A stretch of 16,302 bases of DNA from NCBI GenBank assembly GCA_030425055.1, contig JAUHVN010000024.1, forward strand, positions 1 to 16,302, written 5' to 3'. Positions within the stretch are counted from its first letter, which is position 1. Every line of letters begins with the position of its first letter. The notes under the pieces are model-generated. The model ran no database searches. It was not told the origin of the DNA and worked only from the letters and a program-made list of their open reading frames with translations. Positions 7,120 to 13,758 of the stretch are shown here, in pieces. The stretch is from Actinomycetes bacterium. Its GTDB lineage: Bacteria > Actinomycetota > Actinomycetes > Actinomycetales > Microbacteriaceae. Position numbers and translations under genes: made by a program.

Positions 7120-8822
7120 ACGCGGATTATGCTGCTGACCGGCAGCGTGCGCTCGATGTCGGCGCCCCGGTCGCGACCGCGTAGGCGCCCGCCGCCGAGT
7201 CCCGATGCCTCGAGGGTGAACGCGCGCTCCGAGCCGTCGGGCATCCGCACCACGACGACGATCTCGGACTTCGCCCGCACGGCCTGATCGAGTTCGCGCT
7301 CGAGCCATGCTCCTTCGCCGTCGACGCCGTGGCCGGCGCGCAGGGTGTCGATGAGACCCGCGTACGTGCCGGCGGAATCGCGCGCGGTCGCGTCCGCATC
7401 GGCGACGCGGCGGTGCAGCGCCTCGGGTTCGCCGTCGCCGTCGTGCGCGATGACAGGGTAGCGCGCGTCGGCGAGGCTCCAGTAGACGGCATCGCGCGCG
7501 ACGCGCGAGGTCAGGCCGTCGCCGTCGCCCAGCAGCCCGAGCGGCCGCAACGCCTGATCCACCTCGATCGCCCGCAGCAGGTTCGGATCGCTGCTCGTGA
7601 CGCGCGTGCGGCCGGTCGCGGCATCCGTCGTCACCTCGACGAGGCCGTGCCGTGCCGCCGTCGTCTGGATGAGGTAGTCGAGAGGCTGGGGGATGCCGGT
7701 GAGCGAGAGCTCGCCGAGGAACGCGCGGATCGAGTCCGCCGTCTCGCCCTCGGTGACGCCCGCCGCCAGCGAGTCGGCGGTGAACCGGTAGGTGGATGCC
7801 TGGGCCCGCGACTCACGCAGCGCGATGCGCCGCAGCCGCAGATCGAGCGCCGGCGCCAGCGGACCCGGGGCGATCGCGCTCAGGTCGGCCTGCAGATAGA
7901 GACGGTCGATCTCGGCGGGCAGCATGCGCGCGAGGGCGTCGGCGTCGGGCTCGGCACCGAGGCGCAGCGGCGTCGCCCACTCCGGCTCTTCGTCGGCGGC
8001 GGTCGTCAGGCCCCAGCGCCGGGCCAGACGCTGCAGCGCGGCGGCCGTCTCGGGCCATGCCGCGTCGAGCGGGTACGCGTCGTTCCACAGCGCGACCGGC
8101 AGGTAGCCGCCCTCCGGCGTGCGCAGCCCGGCGGGCAGGGTCGAGCGGATGCCCGAAGCCACGACCGCCCAGCGCTCCGGCGTCGACCGTTCGAGCCAGC
8201 GGTCGGCGGCCACGGTCACGAGCCACTCGTGCGCCTCGGGTCGGGCGAGACCCGCGGCCTCGGCGGCGGCGAGCTGATCGTCGAGCTCATCGCCGTCGAC
8301 GACGGCGCCGCCTTCGATCAGGCGCTTGCGGTCGGTGGCCGAGACCGAACCCGCACCGGTGCGGGCCAGCGGCGTCGCGAGCGTCTCGAGCAGGACATCG
8401 GTGAGTGAGCCCGAGGCCGAGAACACGCGCTCGGCGGCGGCCGCCGAAGTCTGTGCATCGGCGACGCGCGGCGCGGCGGGTGCCTCGACACGATCGAAGG
8501 CCCCCGGGTCGGCGGCGCGCAGCCCATCGACCACCGCGCGCACAGCGGAGTAGGGCGTTCCGTCGTCGCGGACGAGCGCCGCCTCGCGCAGCCGGCCGAG
8601 CGCGCGCTCATCGCCGCCGTCGACGAGGGCGGCGAGTTCGGTGCGCGAGAGCCGGCGCAGCATCCGCTCGATCGAGACGGGGTCGAGCAGCCCTTCGGCC
8701 GTGTCGAAGAAGTCCTGCCAGGCGACGGTGCGCGCCACCGCCCGCGCACTCAGCGTGGCCGCGAGCGCGTCGTCGTCGCGAGCGGCAAGCCACGACGCGA
8801 GGACGCGCTCGTCGGAGGTCAC
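7107..8822 (-). CDS. XPB-associated (helicase_C_3) protein, Rv0862c-like
   Basis: A 571-residue soluble protein of the 'helicase-associated domain' family (Pfam helicase_C_3), typically encoded beside XPB in actinobacteria; Rv0862c beside Rv0861c is the mycobacterial example. It has no Walker motifs and is not itself an ATPase. The N-terminal third (1-215) is helical and Ala/Leu/Asp-rich with winged-helix-like pieces. The conserved core contains DRLYLQADLSAIAPGPL (306-322) and ESRAQASTYRFT (337-348), the latter resembling ESRGGATVYR-type motifs in relatives. The C-terminus (about 515-571) is a beta-rich WYL/SH3-like module ending ADIERTLPVSSIIRVQPA. By analogy with archaeal XPB-Bax1 it could be an XPB partner (inference). 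The GTG start at 8822 directly abuts the TGA of the upstream membrane-protein gene, so translation is probably coupled. Confidence 0.88.
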   Translation of the reverse strand: MTSDERVLASWLAARDDDALAATLSARAVARTVAWQDFFDTAEGLLDPVSIERMLRRLSRTELAALVDGGDERALGRLREAALVRDDGTPYSAVRAVVDGLRAADPGAFDRVEAPAAPRVADAQTSAAAAERVFSASGSLTDVLLETLATPLARTGAGSVSATDRKRLIEGGAVVDGDELDDQLAAAEAAGLARPEAHEWLVTVAADRWLERSTPERWAVVASGIRSTLPAGLRTPEGGYLPVALWNDAYPLDAAWPETAAALQRLARRWGLTTAADEEPEWATPLRLGAEPDADALARMLPAEIDRLYLQADLSAIAPGPLAPALDLRLRRIALRESRAQASTYRFTADSLAAGVTEGETADSIRAFLGELSLTGIPQPLDYLIQTTAARHGLVEVTTDAATGRTRVTSSDPNLLRAIEVDQALRPLGLLGDGDGLTSRVARDAVYWSLADARYPVIAHDGDGEPEALHRRVADADATARDSAGTYAGLIDTLRAGHGVDGEGAWLERELDQAVRAKSEIVVVVRMPDGSERAFTLEASGLGGGRLRGRDRGADIERTLPVSSIIRVQPA

Positions 8823-9089
8823 TCAGTCGCCTCGGTTGGCCCGAGACCTCCGCACGAAGCTCATCACGAGCACCGTCAGAAGCAGCGCGAAGGCGAGGAT
8901 CGGCGCGATGTAGATCGTCACGCCGACGGCGGGCCACAGCCCCGCGGACATGTCGGCGCCCGCCGACGACGCGATCATGATCGCGAAGAAGCTGACCACC
9001 GACAGCACCAGCAGACCCAGCGACATGAACGCCAGGATGCGGTCGATCCGGCGGATCGGAACGTCGGTGCCATCGGACGGAGTGCTCAT
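8823..9089 (-). CDS. Small two-helix membrane protein
   Basis: An 88-residue protein with two hydrophobic helices at about 18-40 (ILAFMSLGLLVLSVVSF) and 53-77 (IYIAPILAFALLLTVLV), a basic linker before helix 1 (PIRRIDRI) and a basic tail (RRSRANRGD). Positive charges on both ends predict an N-in/C-in hairpin. I do not recognise a named family. ATG 9089 is preferred over the in-frame GTG at 9095 because a TAGGCT -10 box ends 7 bases before the ATG, which makes the ATG the likely first transcribed codon. Its stop touches the start of the helicase-associated gene (TGA followed directly by GTG), so the two form a transcription unit. Function unknown; a link to XPB biology is possible but unproven. 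Confidence 0.8.
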   Translation of the reverse strand: MSTPSDGTDVPIRRIDRILAFMSLGLLVLSVVSFFAIMIASSAGADMSAGLWPAVGVTIYIAPILAFALLLTVLVMSFVRRSRANRGD

Positions 9090-9096
9090 CCGCACC

Positions 9097-9102
9097 AGCC
9101 TA
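9097..9102 (-). promoter_or_regulatory. -10 box for membrane protein/helicase-associated operon
   Basis: TAGGCT on the minus strand ends 7 bases before ATG 9089, with no ribosome site between them, so this is a probable leaderless promoter. The csp -10 box on the opposite strand is only 20 bases away, so the two promoters overlap. Confidence 0.55.
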
Positions 9103-9121
9103 ACCGGTGGCCGCGGTGCCG

Positions 9122-9127
9122 TAGGCT
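9122..9127 (+). promoter_or_regulatory. -10 box for the cold-shock gene
   Basis: TAGGCT on the plus strand predicts a start of transcription near 9133-9135 and a leader of about 66 bases before ATG 9200. No convincing -35 was seen. Confidence 0.5.
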
Positions 9128-9133
9128 GAAGGG

Positions 9134-9151
9134 CGGGGTCTGCGGACCCCG
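9134..9151 (+). promoter_or_regulatory. Hairpin at the predicted 5' end of the csp leader
   Basis: CGGGGTC-TGCG-GACCCCG is a perfect 7-bp stem with a 4-base loop, placed within a base or so of the transcript start predicted from the TAGGCT box. It is followed by GTTGTTT. A 5'-terminal hairpin could stabilise the mRNA or respond to temperature; the short T-rich run after it would also allow weak attenuation. Both ideas are inference. Confidence 0.5.
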
Positions 9152-9166
9152 TTGTTTCGCTCTCCC

Positions 9167-9178
9167 GCCCGATCGGGC
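9167..9178. repeat. 12-bp palindrome in the csp leader
   Basis: GCCCGATCGGGC is a perfect palindrome 21 bases before the csp start codon. It could be a dimeric regulator site or pair in the leader RNA; chance is also possible at this base composition. Confidence 0.3.
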
Positions 9179-9199
9179 ACGTCTTTCAGTGAGGTTCGG

Positions 9200-9583
9200 A
9201 TGCCCACCGGCAAGGTCAGATTCTTCGACGAGGAGAAGGGCTTCGGGTTCATCTCGGGCGAAGACGGCCAGGACGTCTTCCTGCACGCGAGCGCCCTGCC
9301 CGCGGACGCGCCCGCGCCCAAGGCCGGTACGCGCGTCGAGTTCGGCATCGCGGACGGCCGCCGCGGACCGCAGGCCCTCTCGGTGCGCGTCCTCGACGCC
9401 CCCGTCAGCATGGCCAAGCGCTCGCGCAAGCCCGCCGACGACATGGCGGTCATCATCAACGATCTGGTGAACCTGCTCGACGGCGTCGGCAACGGACTGC
9501 GCAACGGGCGCTACCCGAGCGGACGCGAAGGCAAGACGATCGCCGCGCTGCTGCGCAAGGTGGCCGATGACCTCGACGCCTGA
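9200..9583 (+). CDS. CspB-like cold-shock-domain protein with C-terminal extension
   Basis: A 127-residue RNA/ssDNA-binding protein. The cold-shock domain (1-67) starts MPTGKVRFFDEEKGFGFI and carries RNP1 (KGFGFI, 13-18) and RNP2 (VFLHA, 26-30). The extra ~60 residues form a helical tail (DDMAVIINDLVNLLDG ... GKTIAALLRKVADDLDA). This architecture and the GRRGPQALS element match the longer mycobacterial CspB (Rv0871, from memory) rather than the ~67-residue CspA proteins. ATG 9200 has GAGG five bases upstream and is preferred to an upstream in-frame ATG at 9152 because the domain begins exactly here. The leader carries a hairpin and a palindrome. The last 17 bases overlap the DUF3027 gene in another frame, so the two are translationally linked. 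Confidence 0.93.
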   Translation: MPTGKVRFFDEEKGFGFISGEDGQDVFLHASALPADAPAPKAGTRVEFGIADGRRGPQALSVRVLDAPVSMAKRSRKPADDMAVIINDLVNLLDGVGNGLRNGRYPSGREGKTIAALLRKVADDLDA

Positions 9584-10418
9584 GCCCGACGACGCCGCCC
9601 CCGAGACCGAGGACGCCGCGGTCGCGGCCGAGAGCGCCGCAGTGGAGACCGAAGAGGCTGCCGTCGAGGTCGACCCGGCGCTGCTCGAGGCGCACGACCT
9701 CGCGCTCGCGGCGCTGCGCGAGATCACGCCCGACGAGACCATCGGCGCCGCCGCCGGGTACCGCAGCGAGGCCGAGGGCGTCGTGTCGCTGCGCTTCGAG
9801 AACAGGCTGGGCGGCTACCCGGGCTGGTACTGGACCGTGAGCCTCGCCCGCGTCGAAGGCGCTGAACCGACCGTGCTCGAGGTCGAACTGCTGCCCGGCG
9901 ACGGCGCGCTGCTCGCCCCCGACTGGGTGCCGTGGGCCGAGCGCCTGGCCGAGTACCAGGCTGCTCAGGCGGCCGCGGCCGAAGCCGCAGCGGCCGAGCA
10001 GGCCGACGAGGACGTCGATGACGAGGCGGACGAACTCGACGACGTCGACGATCTGGATGCCTCGGACTTCGACACCGACGGCTCGCCGATCCTGCACGCG
10101 GGCGACGTCGACGGTGTTGACATCGACGAACTCGACGAAGACGCGGACGACGATTCGGACGATGACGACGATTCGGACGACGACGACGAAGAGGACGAGG
10201 ACGACGAATCGGACGAAGACGAATCGGACGAAGACGAATCGGACGAAGACGAATCGGACGACGACGACTCGGTTGACGACGATTCGGACGACTCGGTTGA
10301 GGACGACTCGGACGACGACGACTCGGACGACGAGGACGACTTCGACGAAGACGAATCGGACGACGAGGACGACTTCGACGACGAGTCCGACGACTCGGAC
10401 GACGAGGACGACGACTGA
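9567..10418 (+). CDS. DUF3027-family protein with long Asp/Ser/Glu tail
   Basis: A 283-residue protein. The acidic N-terminus (1-36) is followed by a compact domain (about 36-135) with the hallmark YPGWYWTVSLARV (84-96), EPTVLEVELLPG and LLAPDWVPWAERLAEYQ, which I recognise as the actinobacterial DUF3027 family of unknown function, commonly linked to cspB. An Ala-rich linker (131-147) leads to a tail (about 148-283) that becomes almost purely D, E and S from residue 189 to the end, with only a few V and F. The tail would be disordered and highly negative; such tails can mimic nucleic acid or bind cations (inference). ATG 9567 lies inside the end of csp, preceded by GGTGG. The stop is only 13 bases from the convergent serC stop, with no obvious terminator between them. 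Confidence 0.88.
   Translation: MTSTPEPDDAAPETEDAAVAAESAAVETEEAAVEVDPALLEAHDLALAALREITPDETIGAAAGYRSEAEGVVSLRFENRLGGYPGWYWTVSLARVEGAEPTVLEVELLPGDGALLAPDWVPWAERLAEYQAAQAAAAEAAAAEQADEDVDDEADELDDVDDLDASDFDTDGSPILHAGDVDGVDIDELDEDADDDSDDDDDSDDDDEEDEDDESDEDESDEDESDEDESDDDDSVDDDSDDSVEDDSDDDDSDDEDDFDEDESDDEDDFDDESDDSDDEDDD
10206..10265 (+). repeat. 15-bp tandem repeat in the acidic tail
   Basis: The unit GAATCGGACGAAGAC occurs three times without change (10206-10250), followed by a fourth copy with one mismatch (GAATCGGACGACGAC, 10251-10265), encoding repeated ESDED. Looser GAC/GAT/TCG triplet repeats extend over roughly 10150-10415. Identity at the DNA level points to recent slippage-type expansion. 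Confidence 0.9.
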
Positions 10419-10431
10419 GCCGTCGGCGCGG

Positions 10432-11544
10432 TCAGAGCCGCTCGACCACGTGGTCGATGCAGCCGATCAGCCGACGCACGTCGTCGGGGTCGATCGAGAC
10501 GAAGGTCGCGACGCGCAGCTGGTTGCGGCCGAGCTTGCGGTACGGCTCGGTGTCGACGACGCCGTTCTCGCGCAGCGTGCGGGCGACGGCCGCGGCATCC
10601 ACCGACTCGTCGAAGTCGATCGTGACCACCACCTGCGAGCGGTCGGCCGGGTCGGCGACGTAGGGCGTGGCGAACGCGGATGCCTCGGCCCACGCGTACA
10701 GCTGCTGTGACGACTCGCGCGAACGGGCGTCGGCCCACGCGAGGCCGCCGTTGCCGAGGATCCAGCTCAGCTGCTCGTCGAGCAGGAACAGCGTCGCGAC
10801 GGCGGGGGTGTTGAGCGTCTGCTGCAGGCGCGAGTTGTCGAGTGCGAGCTTGAGGCTCAGGAACTCGGGGATGTAGCGGTCCGATGCCGCGATCCGCTCG
10901 ATGCGCTCGATCGCCGCGGGCGAGGCGAGGGCGAACCACAGGCCGCCGTCCGAGCCGAGGTTCTTCTGAGGTGCGAAGTAGTAGAGGTCGGCCTCGGCGG
11001 CGTCGAACGCGATGCCGCCCGCGGCGCTGGTGGCATCCACCACCGTCAGTGCGCCGTCGTCGCCGTGCACGCGCTCGACCGCGACGGCGACACCGGTCGA
11101 CGTCTCGTTGTGCGGATACGCGTAGACGTCGACGCCGGCGACGGCCTCGGCGTGCGCCCGCGTGCCCGGGGTCGCGTCGCGCACGTCGGGCGCGGTCAGC
11201 CACGGTGCCGCGGCGGCACGCGCGAATTTGCCGCCGAACTCGCCGAAGACGAGGTTCTGGCTGCGCTGCTCGATGAGGCCGAACGCGGCTGCGTCCCAGA
11301 ACGCGGTCGAGCCGCCGTTGCCGAGGATCACCTCGTAGCCGTCGGGCACCGAGAAGAGTTCGGCCAGGTGCGTGCGCACGCTCTGCACGAGGTTCTTGAT
11401 CGGCGCCTGCCGGTGCGACGTGCCCATCAGCGCCGCACCCGAGGTCGCGAGCGCCTCGAGCTGCGCGGGGCGCACGAGTGAAGGACCGCATCCGAAGCGA
11501 CCGTCGACGGGCAGGAGTTCGCGCGGGATCTCGAGGTGGGGCAT
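10432..11544 (-). CDS. serC: Phosphoserine aminotransferase
   Basis: A 370-residue PLP enzyme, class V aminotransferase, converting 3-phosphohydroxypyruvate and glutamate to O-phosphoserine in serine synthesis (SerC also acts in the pyridoxal 5'-phosphate route in some bacteria). The visible motifs fit the actinobacterial SerC type: FGCGPSLVRPAQ near the N-terminus, MGTSHRQAPIKN (40-51), GNGGSTAFWD (75-84), VVDATSAAGG with the PLP-contacting D170, and YYFAPQKNLGSDGG with the Schiff-base lysine K194. Length is normal and the frame is intact. ATG 11544 is preceded at 6 bases by TAGAAT and has no ribosome site, so translation is probably leaderless. It is divergent from dtxR and convergent with the DUF3027 gene; monocistronic here. 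Confidence 0.96.
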   Translation of the reverse strand: MPHLEIPRELLPVDGRFGCGPSLVRPAQLEALATSGAALMGTSHRQAPIKNLVQSVRTHLAELFSVPDGYEVILGNGGSTAFWDAAAFGLIEQRSQNLVFGEFGGKFARAAAAPWLTAPDVRDATPGTRAHAEAVAGVDVYAYPHNETSTGVAVAVERVHGDDGALTVVDATSAAGGIAFDAAEADLYYFAPQKNLGSDGGLWFALASPAAIERIERIAASDRYIPEFLSLKLALDNSRLQQTLNTPAVATLFLLDEQLSWILGNGGLAWADARSRESSQQLYAWAEASAFATPYVADPADRSQVVVTIDFDESVDAAAVARTLRENGVVDTEPYRKLGRNQLRVATFVSIDPDDVRRLIGCIDHVVERL

Positions 11545-11550
11545 GCGTCG

Positions 11551-11556
11551 ATTCTA
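11551..11556 (-). promoter_or_regulatory. -10 box for serC, leaderless start
   Basis: TAGAAT on the minus strand is a strong -10 match and is followed by exactly 6 bases before ATG 11544. No Shine-Dalgarno precedes the ATG. Confidence 0.6.
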
Positions 11557-11591
11557 GGGATGCCCGCGCGGCCGGCGTCGCCACCGGTCGG

Positions 11592-11623
11592 TAGGCTGAT
11601 CGTGCCCCTTACGCCCCGAAGGA
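11592..11623 (+). promoter_or_regulatory. -10 box and ribosome site of dtxR
   Basis: TAGGCT (11592-11597) predicts transcription starting near 11604. GAAGGA (11618-11623) is a good Shine-Dalgarno, 8 bases before ATG 11632. Unlike several neighbours, this gene has a normal leader. No DtxR/IdeR-type iron box was seen here. Confidence 0.5.
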
Positions 11624-11631
11624 CATCGCAC

Positions 11632-12354
11632 ATGACCGACCTCATCGACACCACCGAGATGTATCTGCGGACCATCCTCGAACTCGAGGAGGAGAACATC
11701 GTTCCGCTGCGTGCGCGCATCTCGGAGCGACTCGGTCACTCGGGTCCGACGGTGTCGCAGACGATCGGTCGGATGGAGCGCGACGGCCTCGTCGTCGTCG
11801 GCGACGACCGCACCCTCGAGCTCACCGACTCGGGTCGGCAGAAGGCCGTCGACGTCATGCGCAAGCACCGCCTCGCCGAGCGGCTGCTCTCCGACGTCAT
11901 CGGACTCGACTGGGCGTTCGTCCACGAAGAGGCGTGCCGCTGGGAGCACGTCATGAGCGAGCAGGTCGAGCGCCGCCTGGTCGAGCTTCTCGGGCATCCC
12001 ACCGAGTCGCCGTACGGCAACCCCATCCCGGGCCTCGACCAGCTGGGTGATGTGCCGTCGCAGACCTTCGAGCAGGGCGTCGTCGGCCTCGTCCGGCTGA
12101 TGAACGAGACCGGCGCGCCCGTCGCCGGAACCGTGCGTCGCCTGGCCGAGCCCGCGCAGGTCGACCCCGAGTTGCTGCAGCAGCTGAAGGCGGCCGGGGT
12201 GGTGCCGGGAGCCCAGGGCAGCTACCGCTTCAACGAGGGATACGTGCTCGTCGAGATGGACGGCAACGACGAGGGTCTCGAGCTGCCCGTCGAGGTGGCA
12301 TCCCATATCTTCCTCGTCGACGAGCGACACGCACAGGCACCTGCCAGCCGCTGA
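11632..12354 (+). CDS. dtxR: DtxR/IdeR-family metal-dependent repressor
   Basis: A 240-residue regulator that binds DNA when loaded with Fe(II) or Mn(II). The N-terminal winged helix (1-75: DTTEMYLRTILELEEE ... GHSGPTVSQTIGRMERDGL) is followed by the dimerisation and metal domain, and an SH3-like C-terminal domain (about 150-228). All DtxR metal ligands are present at the classical numbering: M10, C102, E105 and H106 for one site, and H79, E83 and H98 for the other (KHRLAERLL; VHEEACRWEHVMS). The signature PTESPYGNPIPG follows. This supports an iron-responsive DtxR/IdeR rather than a manganese MntR, which is shorter and lacks the SH3-like domain. ATG 11632 has a proper ribosome site. The M23 peptidase gene follows 73 bases downstream with its own promoter-like elements. 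Confidence 0.95.
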   Translation: MTDLIDTTEMYLRTILELEEENIVPLRARISERLGHSGPTVSQTIGRMERDGLVVVGDDRTLELTDSGRQKAVDVMRKHRLAERLLSDVIGLDWAFVHEEACRWEHVMSEQVERRLVELLGHPTESPYGNPIPGLDQLGDVPSQTFEQGVVGLVRLMNETGAPVAGTVRRLAEPAQVDPELLQQLKAAGVVPGAQGSYRFNEGYVLVEMDGNDEGLELPVEVASHIFLVDERHAQAPASR

Positions 12355-12356
12355 AC

Positions 12357-12385
12357 GTGACTTATTCGTTACCTTCGGGTAGCCT
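12357..12385 (+). promoter_or_regulatory. Candidate promoter for the M23 peptidase gene
   Basis: GTGACT (12357-12362) and TAGCCT (12380-12385) are separated by exactly 17 bases, a good sigma-70-type arrangement immediately after the dtxR stop. The predicted start near 12392 would leave a leader of about 36 bases before GTG 12428. Confidence 0.45.
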
Positions 12386-12427
12386 CGGTACGTCGATTCG
12401 GCGCGAAGCCCGCCTGTTCGACCCCAC

Positions 12428-13447
12428 GTGGAAACGCCTCAGCGGCCCGTCGTCCACGAGGTGAACGCACATCGTGCCCCGATAACGAGTGCGACGGGCC
12501 AGCGCTCCGGCGCCGAGGCGCCGGAGGAGAGCTTGACCGAAGAGACTGATCAGAACGCGCAGGATGTGCCCGCCGACACGGCGGGTCTGACCCGTCGCTC
12601 GACGACACGGTCGGTCGCGCGACGCTCGACGGCTGTCAAGCCGCGGCGGCGCGCCGCGCTGTTCACGCGCACGCCGAAGACGAAGACCACCGCGAAGGCC
12701 CACAACGGTCGCCCGTTCCGCAGCCTCGCCATCCTCACGGTGGTCGGCGGTCTCATCGTCACCGTCGCCCTTCCCGCCTACGGCGTCTGGCAACCGACCG
12801 AAGACGTGACCACCATCCAGCAGGTCGCCGCCGACGACGCGCAGTCGCTCGTCGTGGCATCCGATGCGACCGGCAGCGAACTCGAGCGCGACAGCTACTC
12901 GGCGACGACTCAGAAAGAGATCGACGAGAAGAAGGCGAAGGAGGCCGCAGCGGCGGCCGCCGCCGCCCGCGCCCAGCTCGCGACGTCCAGCAGCAGCGGC
13001 GTCAGCTCGGTCAACCTGAGCATGGTCGCGCCCGGTTCGGGTGCGGTGCGCTACCCGGTCACGAACTTCAGCTACCAGTGGGAGAGCAACGGCTTCCAGA
13101 CCGCCTCTCGGCCGACCCACAACGGTCTCGACATGATGACCTCGTACGGCACGCCGATCTTCGCGGCGGCCGCGGGTGTCGTGCGCACGTCCACCAACAA
13201 CGGCGGCACGTACGGCGGGCTCATCATCATCGACCACGTCATCAACGGCCAGCAGGTCTCGACCCTTTACGCCCACGTGATCTACGGATCGCAGGTCGTC
13301 TCGCCGGGGCAGACCGTGTCGGCCGGACAGGTCATCGCGCAGGTCGGCCAGACCGGCTTCGCGACCGCGCCGCACTGCCACTTCGAGGTGCACCTCGGCG
13401 GCACGCCGATCAACCCCCTCGCCTGGCTGCAGGCGAACGCCGGCTGA
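12428..13447 (+). CDS. Membrane-anchored M23 (LytM-type) peptidase
   Basis: A 339-residue protein with a long basic cytoplasmic N-terminus (1-97, Arg/Thr/Lys-rich), one transmembrane helix (about 99-118, LAILTVVGGLIVTVAL), an extracytoplasmic stalk with an Ala-rich helical stretch (KEAAAAAAAAR, 171-181), and a C-terminal M23 domain (about 205-335). The zinc ligands fit the LytM pattern: H231 and D235 in HNGLD, and H318 in HCH (316-318), with H283 (YAH) as the additional catalytic His. All are present, so it should be an active peptidoglycan endopeptidase rather than a degenerate activator (inference from motifs). GTG 12428 lacks a clear ribosome site; a GTG at about 12461 is a possible alternative, with no effect on the domains. 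It probably has its own promoter downstream of dtxR. Confidence 0.9.
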   Translation: METPQRPVVHEVNAHRAPITSATGQRSGAEAPEESLTEETDQNAQDVPADTAGLTRRSTTRSVARRSTAVKPRRRAALFTRTPKTKTTAKAHNGRPFRSLAILTVVGGLIVTVALPAYGVWQPTEDVTTIQQVAADDAQSLVVASDATGSELERDSYSATTQKEIDEKKAKEAAAAAAAARAQLATSSSSGVSSVNLSMVAPGSGAVRYPVTNFSYQWESNGFQTASRPTHNGLDMMTSYGTPIFAAAAGVVRTSTNNGGTYGGLIIIDHVINGQQVSTLYAHVIYGSQVVSPGQTVSAGQVIAQVGQTGFATAPHCHFEVHLGGTPINPLAWLQANAG

Positions 13448-13518
13448 CCCGCTGCCGTTCGGCGACACGCCACCGCGAGTTCACCCGGGGGTTCGGCCCC
13501 TGCTGTGCGGGCGTGCAT

Positions 13519-13524
13519 TAGCCT
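13519..13524 (+). promoter_or_regulatory. -10 box for a candidate small RNA
   Basis: TAGCCT, the same type of box that precedes other genes here, lies in the long gap after the M23 gene. Transcription would start near 13531. No recognisable -35 at 17-base spacing. Confidence 0.4.
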
Positions 13525-13530
13525 GAAACC

Positions 13531-13683
13531 CGACGCTGAGAGAAGCGGAGGGAGCCGATGGGCCGCATACCACGCATCCGAACCACGGATGCGCTCGGAC
13601 GCCTCGTCCTTCGGCATCGTATGTCCGGATGCCACGGCTGCACCGTGGCGCCATGGCGCTGTCTGTAAGACAGCGCCTTTTTT
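13531..13683 (+). ncRNA. Candidate structured small RNA with intrinsic terminator
   Basis: The gap 13448-13758 (311 bases) holds no convincing protein gene. Downstream of a TAGCCT box the sequence can form consecutive helices: CGCATCCG/CGGATGCG (13573-13593, perfect 8 bp, 5-base loop), CGGAC/GTCCG (13596-13627), GCCACGG/CCGTGGC (13631-13649, perfect 7 bp, 5-base loop), and a terminator (13655-13683). The transcript would be about 150 nt. A 36-codon frame (ATG 13558 to TAA 13668) has a good GGAGGG ribosome site 5 bases before it and its stop in the terminator loop, but only about 69% G/C at third positions against far higher in the flanking genes, which favours RNA over peptide. It resembles no RNA family I can name; I checked by eye for TPP, 6C, SRP RNA and T-box features. 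A riboswitch/attenuator for the HNH gene downstream is the main alternative. Confidence 0.5.
13655..13683 (+). terminator. Strong Rho-independent terminator
   Basis: GGCGCTGTCT and AGACAGCGCC form a perfect 10-bp stem with a 3-base loop, followed by six T. This is the only textbook intrinsic terminator I see in the window. It ends the candidate RNA and would also stop read-through from the M23 gene. Confidence 0.93.
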
Positions 13684-13758
13684 CATGCCCCTGCGCCCTT
13701 GATTCGTCGAACGTCGAACACACCGAGAAGCCGTCCCGGCCGTTCGAGAGGATGAGGA

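Noticed and set aside
6727..7308. A 194-codon N-terminal extension of XPB
   Set aside because: It overlaps the divergent DivIVA-repeat gene, is low-complexity, and the conserved XPB sequence begins at ATG 6726, right after a -10 box.
9965..11584. A 539-codon minus-strand frame with a long poly-Ser region
   Set aside because: The Ser run is the antisense of the Asp/Ser tail codons (GAC, TCG), and the rest is an off-frame shadow of serC.
12368..12383. GTTACC-TTCG-GGTAGC hairpin as a dtxR terminator
   Set aside because: The stem is only 6 bp with one wobble and no T-run, and it overlaps the predicted promoter of the M23 gene.
13531..13560. TPP riboswitch, because of GCTGAGAG
   Set aside because: The other conserved TPP elements (such as the CTGATC/GGATAAT-like segments) are absent, and no thiamine gene follows.
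13558..13668. 36-residue peptide (MGRIPRIRTTD...) as a real gene
   Set aside because: It has a good ribosome site, but third-position GC is about 69%, it uses codons rare in the neighbours (ATA, CGA, CTT, TGT), and most of it lies in strong hairpins, so a structured RNA is preferred.
13700..13735. Second SOS box upstream of the HNH gene, from repeated GTCGAAC
   Set aside because: There are two direct half-sites but no GTTC half-site at the required 4-base spacing.
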